A DNA stretch of 64,000 nt from CBDDCX01 sp965226925 (GTDB taxonomy: Bacteria; Gemmatimonadota; Gemmatimonadetes; Longimicrobiales; Gaopeijiaceae): assembly GCA_965226925.1 (NCBI GenBank), contig CBDDEN010000011.1:1116001-1180000 (forward strand). Direction: 5' to 3'. Below are positions 35,472 to 43,135 of this stretch, one piece after another. A model generated the notes under the pieces. That model searched no databases. It was not told the DNA's origin and was given only the letters and a program-made list of their open reading frames with translations. Positions within the stretch are counted from its first letter, which is position 1; each line of letters opens with the position of its first letter. A program made the translations under genes and the position numbers.

Positions 35472-36631
35472 TGGCACGCACGAAACCTATCCGGCGCTCC
35501 TACGGCGCCGGCGAATGGGGCCGGAACCGGGTCCGGGTCTTTCCCGATCCCAAGACCGGCCTGTTCCAGATCGAGTGGCGCGACAACGGGCGCAGGCTCA
35601 CAAGGTCGCTGAAGCACCGCGACTGGAGACGGGCGAAGCGGCAGGCGGACGAGTTCGCCGCTGGCTACCTCGGGCCGGAGCTCCACCGCAAGGCGGAAGC
35701 CGAGCCCGAGCCGCTCACCCTGGAGACGCTTTTTGACATCTACGGTGAAGAGGTGACGCCGACCAAGACGAAGCCGTCCCAGAGGTACGACAGAGCCACA
35801 ATGGGGACGTTCCTCGGATGCTTCGGACGGAACCGCGACCCCGCCACGCTGTCCCAGCGCGACTGGGACCGGTTCATCCGGGAGCGGCGGGCGGGCAGAG
35901 CCGGCCGCAGCGGCAAGCCGGTGGCCAACCGGACGATCGAACGGGACCTCAAGTTCCTGCTCTCGGTCCTCAACTGGGCCGCGAGGTCGAGGGACGAGAG
36001 GGGAAGGCTCTTGCTCGAGTCCAACCCCCTCAGGGGCCTCAAGACGCCGAAAGAGAAGAATCCTACCCGGGTGCTGCTCACTGAGGCGGAATACGAGGCC
36101 ATGCTTCGGGTGTCCGTGGAGGTGGACTGGCGCTTTCACGTCGCTCTCGTGCTCGCGCACGAGACGGGACACCGCATCGGTGCCATCCGTCAGTTGCGAT
36201 GGTCCGACATCGACATGGAAGCTCGTGTCATCCGGTGGCGAGGCGAGCATGAGAAGACCGGCTACGAGCACCGGACCCCGGTGAGTGCCGAAGCGCTCGG
36301 CGTCCTCGAAGAGGCGCGGTGGCGGAACCCCGGGATCGGGGACCTTCCGGTGTTACCCGCGCCCAAGGATGCCTCGATGTGCGTGGGCCAGTGGCCGATC
36401 CGCGACTGGTGGGAGAAGGCCGAGGTGCTCGCAGGGCTGGAACCCAAGCGTGGGCGCGGCTGGCACTCACTGAGGCGGAAGTTCGCCTCCGACCTAATGG
36501 ACCAGCCGCTCAAGGTCCTCTGCCAACTCGGCGGCTGGAAGACGGCCCAGACAGTGCTCCAGTGCTACCAGCGGGCCGACGAGGACCAGCTCAGGAAGGC
36601 CCTCGACGACCGCCGGAGGGCCTGCTCTTAG
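35468..36631 (+). CDS. Tyrosine recombinase/integrase, copy 2
   Basis: 387 residues, full length. An N-terminal arm-binding-like domain (RRSYGAGEWGRNRVRVFPDP), a core-binding domain (about 85-195) and a catalytic domain with R236, H333/R336, W357 and Y367. It is similar along its whole length to the integrase at 11038-12201. GGGAATC repeats and a tRNA 3' fragment just downstream fit an attachment site at this end. Confidence 0.92.
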   Translation: MMARTKPIRRSYGAGEWGRNRVRVFPDPKTGLFQIEWRDNGRRLTRSLKHRDWRRAKRQADEFAAGYLGPELHRKAEAEPEPLTLETLFDIYGEEVTPTKTKPSQRYDRATMGTFLGCFGRNRDPATLSQRDWDRFIRERRAGRAGRSGKPVANRTIERDLKFLLSVLNWAARSRDERGRLLLESNPLRGLKTPKEKNPTRVLLTEAEYEAMLRVSVEVDWRFHVALVLAHETGHRIGAIRQLRWSDIDMEARVIRWRGEHEKTGYEHRTPVSAEALGVLEEARWRNPGIGDLPVLPAPKDASMCVGQWPIRDWWEKAEVLAGLEPKRGRGWHSLRRKFASDLMDQPLKVLCQLGGWKTAQTVLQCYQRADEDQLRKALDDRRRACS

Positions 36632-36641
36632 CCCAAATAGC

Positions 36642-36677
36642 GGGAATCGAATAGCGGGAATCAGACTAACGATTCCC
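36642..36677 (+). repeat. GGGAATC repeats after the integrase (putative att arm sites)
   Basis: GGGAATC at 36642-36648 and 36656-36662, and inverted as GATTCCC at 36671-36677; the last two lie in a perfect CGGGAATC/GATTCCCG inverted repeat. After integrase copy 1 the same heptamer occurs twice, again next to CCCGTAAGT, which both loci share. Confidence 0.5.
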
Positions 36678-36687
36678 GTAAGTCCCT

Positions 36688-36717
36688 TGGGCGTAGCAGG
36701 ATACGAACCTGCGACCT
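36688..36717 (-). tRNA. tRNA 3' fragment (T-arm and acceptor strand), attachment-site remnant
   Basis: The minus strand gives a T-arm, GCAGG-TTCGTAT-CCTGC, followed by TACGCCC and A, the 3' acceptor strand and discriminator of a tRNA. The expected 5' half (GGGCGTA...) and anticodon arm are not found upstream. This is what integration into a tRNA 3' end leaves. The amino-acid identity cannot be told. Confidence 0.55.
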
Positions 36718-36861
36718 GATGCACATCAGACAACGGGGTGCATGTGCACCGAAACGCCATTTTCATGTGCGCGCCAGCGCTCCCTTATGTGCCTGGCTGT
36801 CTTGCAGTTGCGGCACGGCCGCCGGAGCTGCGACGCCGCTCCGGAGCTTTCGGCCGAAGAA

Positions 36862-36954
36862 GGGAGCGACCCCCCCTTTCGGGATGCCTCGATCGGCATC
36901 GGGGAGGGCTGGCATGTGCACGCCCATGCCACCCTCCTCCGGGGGGTCGCTCCC
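36862..36954 (+). promoter_or_regulatory. Structured leader upstream of the truncated traG copy
   Basis: Outer stem of 14 bp: GGGAGCGACCCCCC (36862-36875) with 36941-36954. Inside are a 6-bp hairpin (GATGCC/GGCATC, 36883-36900) and a longer one (36903-36937; GGAGGG and TGGCATG pairing with CATGCCA and CCCTCC). It ends 34 bases before ATG 36989. Confidence 0.65.
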
Positions 36955-36988
36955 AGCCATGGATCCCTACGGGAAGGTTGTCACAGCG

Positions 36989-37233
36989 ATGAGGCGGCCC
37001 GCGCTGATCCTGGCTGGCGCCGCCGCGGTGGCCGCGATCGCCCACGCCTTCTGGGCGCCGTTTCCCGCCAGCGGCGGTAATCCCGTGCTCGACCTCATCG
37101 CCTACCACGATCCGGGCTTCCACACGGTGATCCGCGTCTGGTACTACGTGGCGCCCGCCGTCGCCGTGGTGCTCGCCGGCAGCCTCGGCCTCTCGGTCTG
37201 GAGAGTCTGGCTCCAGCCACGAGCGGGAGGAGG
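36989..37233 (+). pseudogene. 5' fragment of a second VirD4/TraG-like gene
   Basis: 81 codons starting MRRPALILAGAAAVAAIAHA. The stretch NPVLDLIAYHDPGFHTVIRV and the membrane segment after it match the gene at 29528 nearly residue for residue. Homology stops at GAGGG (37233), where unrelated opposite-strand sequence begins. It marks a second, deleted element placed in tandem after the tRNA fragment. Confidence 0.85.
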
Positions 37234-37582
37234 GATCATGAAACTCAGTCTCCCACTCAAGCTGCTCTTCCTCCAGCTCTTGCACCCGCCCGGCCATCTC
37301 ATCGAACTGGAACTTGCTCTTCTCAGCCGCCGTGAGCCCGGTTGTCATTATCTGAGGCACCCGCCGGGGGGGAACCCCTCGGGAGTCCATCCCACCGAGA
37401 CGTCGGCGAACGTGCTCTTTCTCGGCGGCTTCGTACTCGCGCAGGGCCTCACCGAGACGGCGCTTGTTCGTAGTGCTGGGCTCGCGCCGTTGGGCTATCT
37501 GAGCAGCGTCCACCTCGCGGGTCGCCGCCGCCATCCGGCGCACGGCTCTCGCCTGGGCTTTGAACTGTTCTCTCGTGGGCAC
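37234..37582 (-). pseudogene. Helical hypothetical protein, truncated
   Basis: Starts at GTG 37582, overlapping the upstream stop as TAGTG. It reads PTREQFKAQARAVRRMAAAT, STTNKRRLGEALREYEAAEK and TGLTAAEKSKFQFDEMAGRV, a charged coiled-coil-rich protein. Its 3' end is lost at the junction with the traG fragment. Confidence 0.55.
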
Positions 37583-37893
37583 TAGAGATCCGGGAAAAGT
37601 GCGACCCGCATGATGTTCGTGAGAAGCCCCAAGCCGGCCCAAATCCAGACTACCTTCACCTGCCGAGACTTGAGGTCTTCGCTGTAACGCGCCTCGAACA
37701 ACTCCACCACCACTTCGTCGTCGGTTGGCTCCAAACTCAAGAGGGCGTGAGTCGGCACACGGGGGCGTCTGGAGTGAACGGCAATGATGGCGATTGGCAT
37801 CAAGAAGAACGCGAGAATACCCCAACCGAAAACCGACTGCGAACGAGCCTTTCTTTCTGCCAGCGACATGGCCTTGACTCTCTCGGAAAGCAT
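37582..37893 (-). CDS. Two-helix membrane protein, unknown function
   Basis: 103 residues from ATG 37893 (GGGGGAAG upstream). One hydrophobic helix near residues 25-42 (GWGILAFFLMPIAIIAVHS) and one near 80-97. Coupled by a TAGTG overlap to the truncated downstream gene. The longer frame to 38025 has no good start. Confidence 0.55.
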   Translation of the reverse strand: MLSERVKAMSLAERKARSQSVFGWGILAFFLMPIAIIAVHSRRPRVPTHALLSLEPTDDEVVVELFEARYSEDLKSRQVKVVWIWAGLGLLTNIMRVALFPDL

Positions 37894-38496
37894 CGGCTTC
37901 CCCCTTTTTCGCGCCGCGAGCGCCGGGCGATGTGAGCTTTCCACATTCCGGCCTTCACTTCCAAACTCTCGAGCCCCCGAAGTCTCGCTCTTCGCTCGAG
38001 CTTCCGCACTTCGCTTAGACTTCAACAGCCTTAGCTACCTATATACTAGTGACACCCCCAGATTGAGGCCAGCGCTCCTCCGCACGTCCGGCGAGAGCCA
38101 CGTTGGAACTCATCGCCAACGCCCTTTCCGGGCCGATCGCGGGTGCGGCAGCAGGAGTGCGGGGATGAGCAGACTTTGGCCAGTTCCACCGCCATCGGGT
38201 TCTTGCGGTAGGCAGGGCGGCTTTGTCGCGCAGCCGGCCGCAGGCCCGGTTCGATCCTGCGGTCGAAACATCTCATGGCTCCCCTGTGGTGTCAGCTTCT
38301 AGTCGCGGCCGCCCGCACTGGCCGCCCTGCCAGCCATCGATGTCAATGCACCGCACGGTGCAGCCCTTCGCCGCGATCCGTCGGCTGGCCTTCGACTCAC
38401 TTAGCACCACCCTCCGAGGCGGCATCCGGTCGCGCTCGGCCACGCGCCGCAGTGCATCAGCGGGTCCTCACATGCCGGGTCTCGACCCCAACTGCC
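37894..38496. other. About 600 bases without a supported gene
   Basis: Open frames on both strands look non-coding. The sequence is a patchwork junction between two mobile segments. I see no terminator, RNA gene or repeat family in it. Confidence 0.4.
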
Positions 38497-38763
38497 ATGG
38501 AGACGCTGACGAAGCACTTCGAATCGCGAGTGGATGCATCCCTCGAGCGCACGGGACTGAAGCCGTCGACGTTAGACCTGCGGGCGGTGGGCTATCTCAA
38601 CCCGGTGCGTCGGCTCCGTCCTGGCCGATCCCCGAGACTGGCGATGGCCTGCCAGGTCCCCGTGTTCATCGAAGCCTGCAGCCGGGCCCAAGTGGCCCCT
38701 GTTCCCTCCCGGGGCAACGCGCCCCGGAATTCTTCACCGAACAGAACGGAGGCAGACCGATGA
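38497..38763 (+). CDS. Possible small gene before AlpA (weak)
   Basis: 88 codons from ATG 38497. The first 40 residues look protein-like (LTKHFESRVDASLERTGLKP, STLDLRAVGYLNPVRRL), the rest less so. Its stop overlaps the AlpA start as ATGA, which could mean coupling, yet AlpA also has its own ribosome site. Confidence 0.3.
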   Translation: METLTKHFESRVDASLERTGLKPSTLDLRAVGYLNPVRRLRPGRSPRLAMACQVPVFIEACSRAQVAPVPSRGNAPRNSSPNRTEADR

Positions 38764-38987
38764 CGAGAGCAATGGAACAGGGCATGGACGCGCCCGCCCG
38801 AGTCCTGAGGTTACCTCGAGTGCAGACCCGCACCGGGCTGGCGCGGAGCACGATCTACGTGCGGGTGGCCGACGGGAGCTTTCCCCAACCGATCCGGCTA
38901 GGCGCGCGCGCCGTCGGCTGGATCGAGTCCGAAGTGGATGCGTGGATCCGAGACCAGATCGCCGCGAGCCGCAGCAGTGCCGAGTGA
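38760..38987 (+). CDS. AlpA-family regulator / excisionase-like
   Basis: 75 residues: VLRLPRVQTRTGLARSTIYV, RVADGSFPQPIRLGARAVGW, IESEVDAWI, the classic AlpA winged-helix signature. GGAGG at 38749-38753 places ATG 38760. AlpA proteins usually control integrases on prophages and islands; here its integrase partner is not next to it, which suggests deletion. Confidence 0.88.
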   Translation: MTRAMEQGMDAPARVLRLPRVQTRTGLARSTIYVRVADGSFPQPIRLGARAVGWIESEVDAWIRDQIAASRSSAE

Positions 38988-39177
38988 TCTGAGACGATAA
39001 CCATCTGAATCGTTCTCAATCAGAGAGGACAGGGGCCATCAACAAACTGCCCTCCCGCAAGGTTCGCTCCTTCGCCGCCTCCGGGAACCTCCGCTACGGT
39101 CCACTGGATTCCCGTTCATAAAGAGGGGTGTAATGAGGGGACAATAGATAGGTGTATAGTGATAAGTAGAATAATAG

Positions 39178-39333
39178 CAAGACTTACAACAATATCACTA
39201 CAGCCAGGGCATCTACGGCCTGAAGGCGCTCCGTGTGACGATCGCCGATCGCGTCGCGACCCCGGAACCGGCGGAGTCCAGTCACCCGTCCTCCGAGGAG
39301 ATCGAACGCATCCTGACCGGAGGACAGGGCTAG
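39178..39333 (+). pseudogene. 3' end of an unidentified chromosomal gene
   Basis: From about 39178 one frame reads QQYHYSQGIYGLKALRVTIA, DRVATPEPAESSHPSSEEIE, RILTGGQG and stop, with coding composition, whereas the AT-rich 39130-39177 before it is full of stops. The island boundary probably truncated the gene here. No family recognised. Confidence 0.45.
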
Positions 39334-39398
39334 GGCCCGAGCCTTGCCTCGAGGGGCCTTCGAGCGAAGCGCTCGGCGGGTCACCGGGTCATGCGGGA

Positions 39399-40439
39399 CT
39401 ACACGTTGAACCGCACGTGCATGATGTCTCCGTCGGCGACGACGTAGTCCTTCCCTTCGACCTGCAGCCGGCCTGCGTCCTTCACGGCTTGCTCGGACCC
39501 GAACTCCATGAAGGCCTCGTACGGAGTGACCTCGGCGCGAATGAAGCCACGCTCGAGGTCCGAGTGGATCCGTCCCGCGGCCGCCCGGGCCGTTGTGCCC
39601 CGGCGTATCGTCCACGCCCTCACCTCGTCCTCGCCCACGGTGAAGAACGAAATGAGGTCGAGAAGGCCATAGGCCGTGCGAATGAACCTGTCCAGCGCGG
39701 ACTCGCCTAGGCCGAGGTCCTCCAGGAACGCTGCTTGATCCTCCGCGTCGAGGCCCGCGATCTCGGCCTCCACGCTCGCGGAGAGCCCGAGGCCGGCGGC
39801 GTTCAGTTCCTCTAGCCGCGAGACCAGCTCCGGGGGCATGGCCTCGCCGGCGCGATCCTCGGCCCGATTGAGAGCCACCAATAGGGCCCGGTCCGAGAGC
39901 AAGCCGTAGCCCTTCAGGTAATCCCGCTTCAGGTCCGCGGCCGCAACGGTCCGGAGCGGTCGCTCCTCTTCGAGGGCGGCGCGCATGATCTCGAACGCGG
40001 CCACCTCCTGAGCCTCGGCTTGTTCCTTCTTCGCCCTCTCGAGGCGTCGCTCCACGATCTCGAGGTCGGCGAATATGCACTCGGTGTGAAACGCCTCCAG
40101 ATCCCCCATGGGGTCCGGGTCACCCGGGATGGCAGGGTTGTCGAAGTCCCTGAGTACGAGGCAGAGCGCCTCTTGGTCACGGATCTGCTGAAGGGCTCGA
40201 TCCGAGAGACCCTTCCTTTCGGCACCGTGCTCTCCCTGGACGTCGCAGAAGCTCATTTCGGCAAACGTGGTCTTCTTGGGCGAGAATACGGCGGACAGCT
40301 TGGCGATGCGCACGTCCGGCACCCTCACGGTGCCGAGCCGTACCTCACCGCCGAACCCGACGGGCACGTCCTGGCCCGTCATCGCGTTGAATACCGTGGT
40401 CTTCCCCGAGCCCGCGAATCCGACCAACCCGATCTTCAT
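39399..40439 (-). CDS. ychF: YchF/OLA1-family GTPase, divergent
   Basis: 346 residues from ATG 40439. P-loop GFAGSGKTT (residues 7-15), a DVQGEHG switch region, a helical insertion (about 120-165) and a C-terminal TGS domain (VRAWTIRRGTTARAAAGRIH, DIMHVRFNV). YchF proteins bind ATP or GTP and associate with ribosomes. Compared with standard YchF the P-loop (FAGSGKT for LPNVGKS) and base-specificity motif (ALNRAED) are unusual, so this may be a paralogue. A TATACT box lies about 30 bases upstream. Confidence 0.85.
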   Translation of the reverse strand: MKIGLVGFAGSGKTTVFNAMTGQDVPVGFGGEVRLGTVRVPDVRIAKLSAVFSPKKTTFAEMSFCDVQGEHGAERKGLSDRALQQIRDQEALCLVLRDFDNPAIPGDPDPMGDLEAFHTECIFADLEIVERRLERAKKEQAEAQEVAAFEIMRAALEEERPLRTVAAADLKRDYLKGYGLLSDRALLVALNRAEDRAGEAMPPELVSRLEELNAAGLGLSASVEAEIAGLDAEDQAAFLEDLGLGESALDRFIRTAYGLLDLISFFTVGEDEVRAWTIRRGTTARAAAGRIHSDLERGFIRAEVTPYEAFMEFGSEQAVKDAGRLQVEGKDYVVADGDIMHVRFNV

Positions 40440-40914
40440 TCCCTCTCCGTGTTTTTCAGGAAGCATACAGTATAGCGGAAACCCGGCCGCGATCCCCTTC
40501 GGATCGCGGGCCCGGTCGAGGGGCGTCGGGCGTCGCGCGACACTGTCAGATTTGTTTGCAGCGAGTTGGGAGGAAGCCGATCGGGACGGTACAAACTGCG
40601 CCGAGCCGGAAAACTATCCGGCTTCCCGGCGACTTTTCCACAGCGAAAACGCCTGTCGGCGGGCCACTCCCCTCTGGCACGGATCTGGCCCCAAGAAGCT
40701 CCCGTAGTCAAATGTTTCGCGCAGCATCTCCACCGGTCGTCCTCACACCGAGGTGATGAGTCAGGAGAAGCTCTGAGCGGGAGATCTCTTTTGCACGTCT
40801 TCTCGTTCCCAACCCGTGCCGGATGCACCGGCCCGGGTCAGTGCCTCTTCGCAGTGCAAGTCTGTCCCAGACACTGGGACGACGAACGATTCTCAGCTTG
40901 TGGAGGGATGAACC
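40440..40914. other. Intergenic, no gene seen
   Basis: Apart from the stem-loop at 40487 nothing protein-like is found here, and no RNA gene is apparent. Confidence 0.4.
40487..40509. other. Perfect 9-bp stem-loop
   Basis: CCGCGATCC (40487-40495), loop CCTTC, GGATCGCGG (40501-40509). There is no T-run, so it is not a simple terminator. It sits upstream of the ychF start; it could be a binding site or a REP-like element. Confidence 0.4.
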
Positions 40915-41106
40915 ATGTATAGGACACCGGGTTCATCCGGCGGCGCCGGATTCTTCGCGTTCTTCCTCGTTGTCTGCGGCGCGCTTTACCTTGGTGCGTG
41001 TCCGGATTCCACGGGGACTCCTGAACCGCAAGAAGCACAGGTTCGACCCTGGCCTACTAGCGTTCGGCCGGCGGTTACACGCCGCATCGTGACGCTAGCC
41101 TCGTAG
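40915..41106 (+). CDS. Possible small lipoprotein
   Basis: 63 residues with a hydrophobic segment ending in a lipobox (FFLVVCGALYLGAC, cysteine at about residue 29). GGAGGG at 40902-40907 is well spaced for ATG 40915. The C-terminal half is unremarkable. Its small size makes this tentative. Confidence 0.4.
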   Translation: MYRTPGSSGGAGFFAFFLVVCGALYLGACPDSTGTPEPQEAQVRPWPTSVRPAVTRRIVTLAS

Positions 41107-41296
41107 GCCGACAAGGGCTCCATCAGAGCCCGTCGGAAGTAACGAACGGCGCTCGTGCGGTTGTTCAGAGACGCTCGGGCGGAGGGCGGAGCCTGCCCGA
41201 TCGGGTGGGCGACGGACCTCGACACCGGCCCGACGCGAGGTGCGTTCGGGTGCGGGATGACCCATACGTTCGGGCTTTCGGCGGGCATCATACGCC

Positions 41297-41325
41297 TTGA
41301 CAGTCTCGGGCACTCTCCATCATAT
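41297..41325 (+). promoter_or_regulatory. Promoter of the leu operon
   Basis: TTGACA (41297-41302), a 17-base spacer, TCATAT (41320-41325). It matches the housekeeping consensus closely and lies about 60 bases before the leader peptide start. Confidence 0.7.
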
Positions 41326-41388
41326 CTAGACGCTTCTTCCGCACTCGTGGCGTGGCGCCCGGCGCCTCGGCAAAGAGAGACAGCGAGC

Positions 41389-41493
41389 ATGATCCGGACT
41401 CAGGCACTGACACTTAGCCTTGACGGCCTTCGACTTACCGGGCTTCTTCGGCCGATAAGAGGGCACCGGTTCGTGCGGCTCGGGGCGACCTGA
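41389..41493 (+). CDS. Leucine-rich leader peptide (leu attenuator)
   Basis: 34 residues: MIRTQALTLSLDGLRLTGLL followed by RPIRGHRFVRLGAT. Eight residues are leucine; six of their codons are CTT, one CTG and one CTC, although neighbouring genes mostly use CTG and CTC. It lies between a consensus promoter and an intrinsic terminator just before leuA, the arrangement of transcription attenuation: leucine shortage would stall the ribosome on the Leu codons and prevent the terminator. Confidence 0.7.
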   Translation: MIRTQALTLSLDGLRLTGLLRPIRGHRFVRLGAT

Positions 41494-41521
41494 GCAAGCG
41501 ATATCGGAAGCGCGAAACGCG

Positions 41522-41557
41522 CGGGCCCTCTCGGCAACGAGGGGGCCCGATTTTTTT
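41522..41557 (+). terminator. Intrinsic terminator / attenuator before leuA
   Basis: A 12-bp stem from CGGGCCCTCTCG (41522-41533) and CGAGGGGGCCCG (41538-41549) with a GCAA tetraloop, then A and seven T (41551-41557). It lies 28 bases after the leader peptide stop and 21 before leuA. A smaller hairpin GCGCG-AAA-CGCGC just upstream may belong to the alternative fold. Confidence 0.85.
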
Positions 41558-41578
41558 GGGGCTGGCATAGGAAGCACC

Positions 41579-43135
41579 ATGGCCAAGATCATTGTATTCG
41601 ATACGACGCTGCGGGACGGCGAGCAGTCTCCGGGTTGCACCATGTCCACCGCCGAGAAGCTGAGGCTGGCGCATCGACTCGACGAGTTGGGCGTCGACGT
41701 CATCGAGGCAGGCTTTCCCGTGGCGTCCGACGACGACTTCAACGGCGTTCGCTCCATCGTGAGAGAGGTGCGGCGTCCCATCATCGCGGCCCTGGCACGA
41801 GCGCATCCGGTCGACGTGGACCGGGCCGCCAATGCCGTCGAGGAGGCCGCGCACCCCCGAGTGCACGTCTTCCTCGCCACCTCCGACATCCACCTGGAGC
41901 ACAAGCTCGAGATCACTCGTGACGAGTGCCTCAGCCGAGTGGTGGAGGCCGTGGAGAGGGCTCGCCGACTGGCCGACGACGTGGAGTTTAGTGCCGAAGA
42001 CGCCACCCGGACCGACGTGGGCTTCCTCTGTCAGGTCGTCAAGGAGGCGGTGGAGGCGGGTGCCACGACGATCAACATCCCGGACACGGTGGGCTACACG
42101 CTGCCCCAGGAATACGCGGCCCTGATGACGACGCTGTTCCGCGAGGTCGAAGGGTTGGACAAGGTGGTGGTCAGCGTCCACTGCCACGACGACCTCGGGA
42201 TGGCCGTAGCGAACTCCCTGGCCGCCATCGAGGCGGGGGCGCGACAGGTCGAGTGCACGGTCAACGGAATCGGCGAGCGCGCCGGAAACGCCTCGCTCGA
42301 AGAGATCGTGATGGCGCTCAAGGTGCGCGCCGACCTGACCGAGCACTACACCGACGTCAACACGCGCGCCCTCTACAAGGCCAGCCAACTCCTGTCACAC
42401 CTGACCGGGATGAACCCTCAGGCCAATAAGGCCATCGTAGGCAAGAACGCGTTCGCTCACGAAGCGGGCATACATCAGCACGGTATGCTCAAGGACAAGA
42501 TGACCTACGAGATCATGACCCCCGAGCTGGTCGGAGCTCCGGACACGCGACTGGTGTTGGGAAAGCACTCCGGGCGAGCCGGACTCAAGAACCGGTATGG
42601 GGAGTTGGGCTACGAGCTGGAGCCCGAGGAGTTGGACCGGGCCTACAAGCTGTTCACTCTCCTGGCGGACCAAAAGAAGACTGTCCTGGACGAGGACCTG
42701 CTCGTGATCCTGCACCACGGGGCGATGGTGGATACTCCCAGGTCGTTCCGCCTGGTGGAGCTGGACGTGCACTGCGGGGGCGAGTGGTCCACCGCGCGCG
42801 TGCGGCTCAAGCACGGTGAGAGTCCTCCCAGGGAGGCCTCCGCAAAGGGACACGGGCCGATCGACGCAGCGTTTTCGGCGATAGACGAACTGATCGACGC
42901 CACGGTGGAGATCGTGGACTTCGAGATCGTCGCGGCCACGCCGGGTCGGGACGCCGTGGGAGAGGTAAACTTGCACGCGCGTATAGGCGGAAAGACCTTC
43001 GCAGGCGGCGGGGCGTCGACCGACGTTGTCGATGCCGCGGCGAGGGCCTATGTGAACGCACTGAACAAGGCCGAGCAAGCGAAGGTCCTGGAGTGCATGG
43101 AGTTGGAGAAGGAAAGCTACCTGTGGGGTGTCTGA
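41579..43135 (+). CDS. leuA: 2-isopropylmalate synthase
   Basis: 518 residues, first committed enzyme of leucine synthesis (acetyl-CoA plus 2-ketoisovalerate). HMGL-like TIM barrel with FDTTLRDGEQSPGCTM (residues 7-22), VHCHDDLGMAVANSL with the metal-ligand His pair, and NGIGERAGNASLEE. HEAGIHQHGM and the C-terminal regulatory domain (VVDFEIVAATPGRDAVGEVN) give normal length and probable leucine feedback control. ATG 41579 has AGGAAG upstream. The stop overlaps the leuB start. Confidence 0.97.
   Translation: MAKIIVFDTTLRDGEQSPGCTMSTAEKLRLAHRLDELGVDVIEAGFPVASDDDFNGVRSIVREVRRPIIAALARAHPVDVDRAANAVEEAAHPRVHVFLATSDIHLEHKLEITRDECLSRVVEAVERARRLADDVEFSAEDATRTDVGFLCQVVKEAVEAGATTINIPDTVGYTLPQEYAALMTTLFREVEGLDKVVVSVHCHDDLGMAVANSLAAIEAGARQVECTVNGIGERAGNASLEEIVMALKVRADLTEHYTDVNTRALYKASQLLSHLTGMNPQANKAIVGKNAFAHEAGIHQHGMLKDKMTYEIMTPELVGAPDTRLVLGKHSGRAGLKNRYGELGYELEPEELDRAYKLFTLLADQKKTVLDEDLLVILHHGAMVDTPRSFRLVELDVHCGGEWSTARVRLKHGESPPREASAKGHGPIDAAFSAIDELIDATVEIVDFEIVAATPGRDAVGEVNLHARIGGKTFAGGGASTDVVDAAARAYVNALNKAEQAKVLECMELEKESYLWGV

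Noticed and set aside
36739..36925. Repeated ATGTGC motifs near the second leader as iterons
   Set aside because: Spacing is irregular and the first leader locus does not keep them, so there is no good case for an origin.
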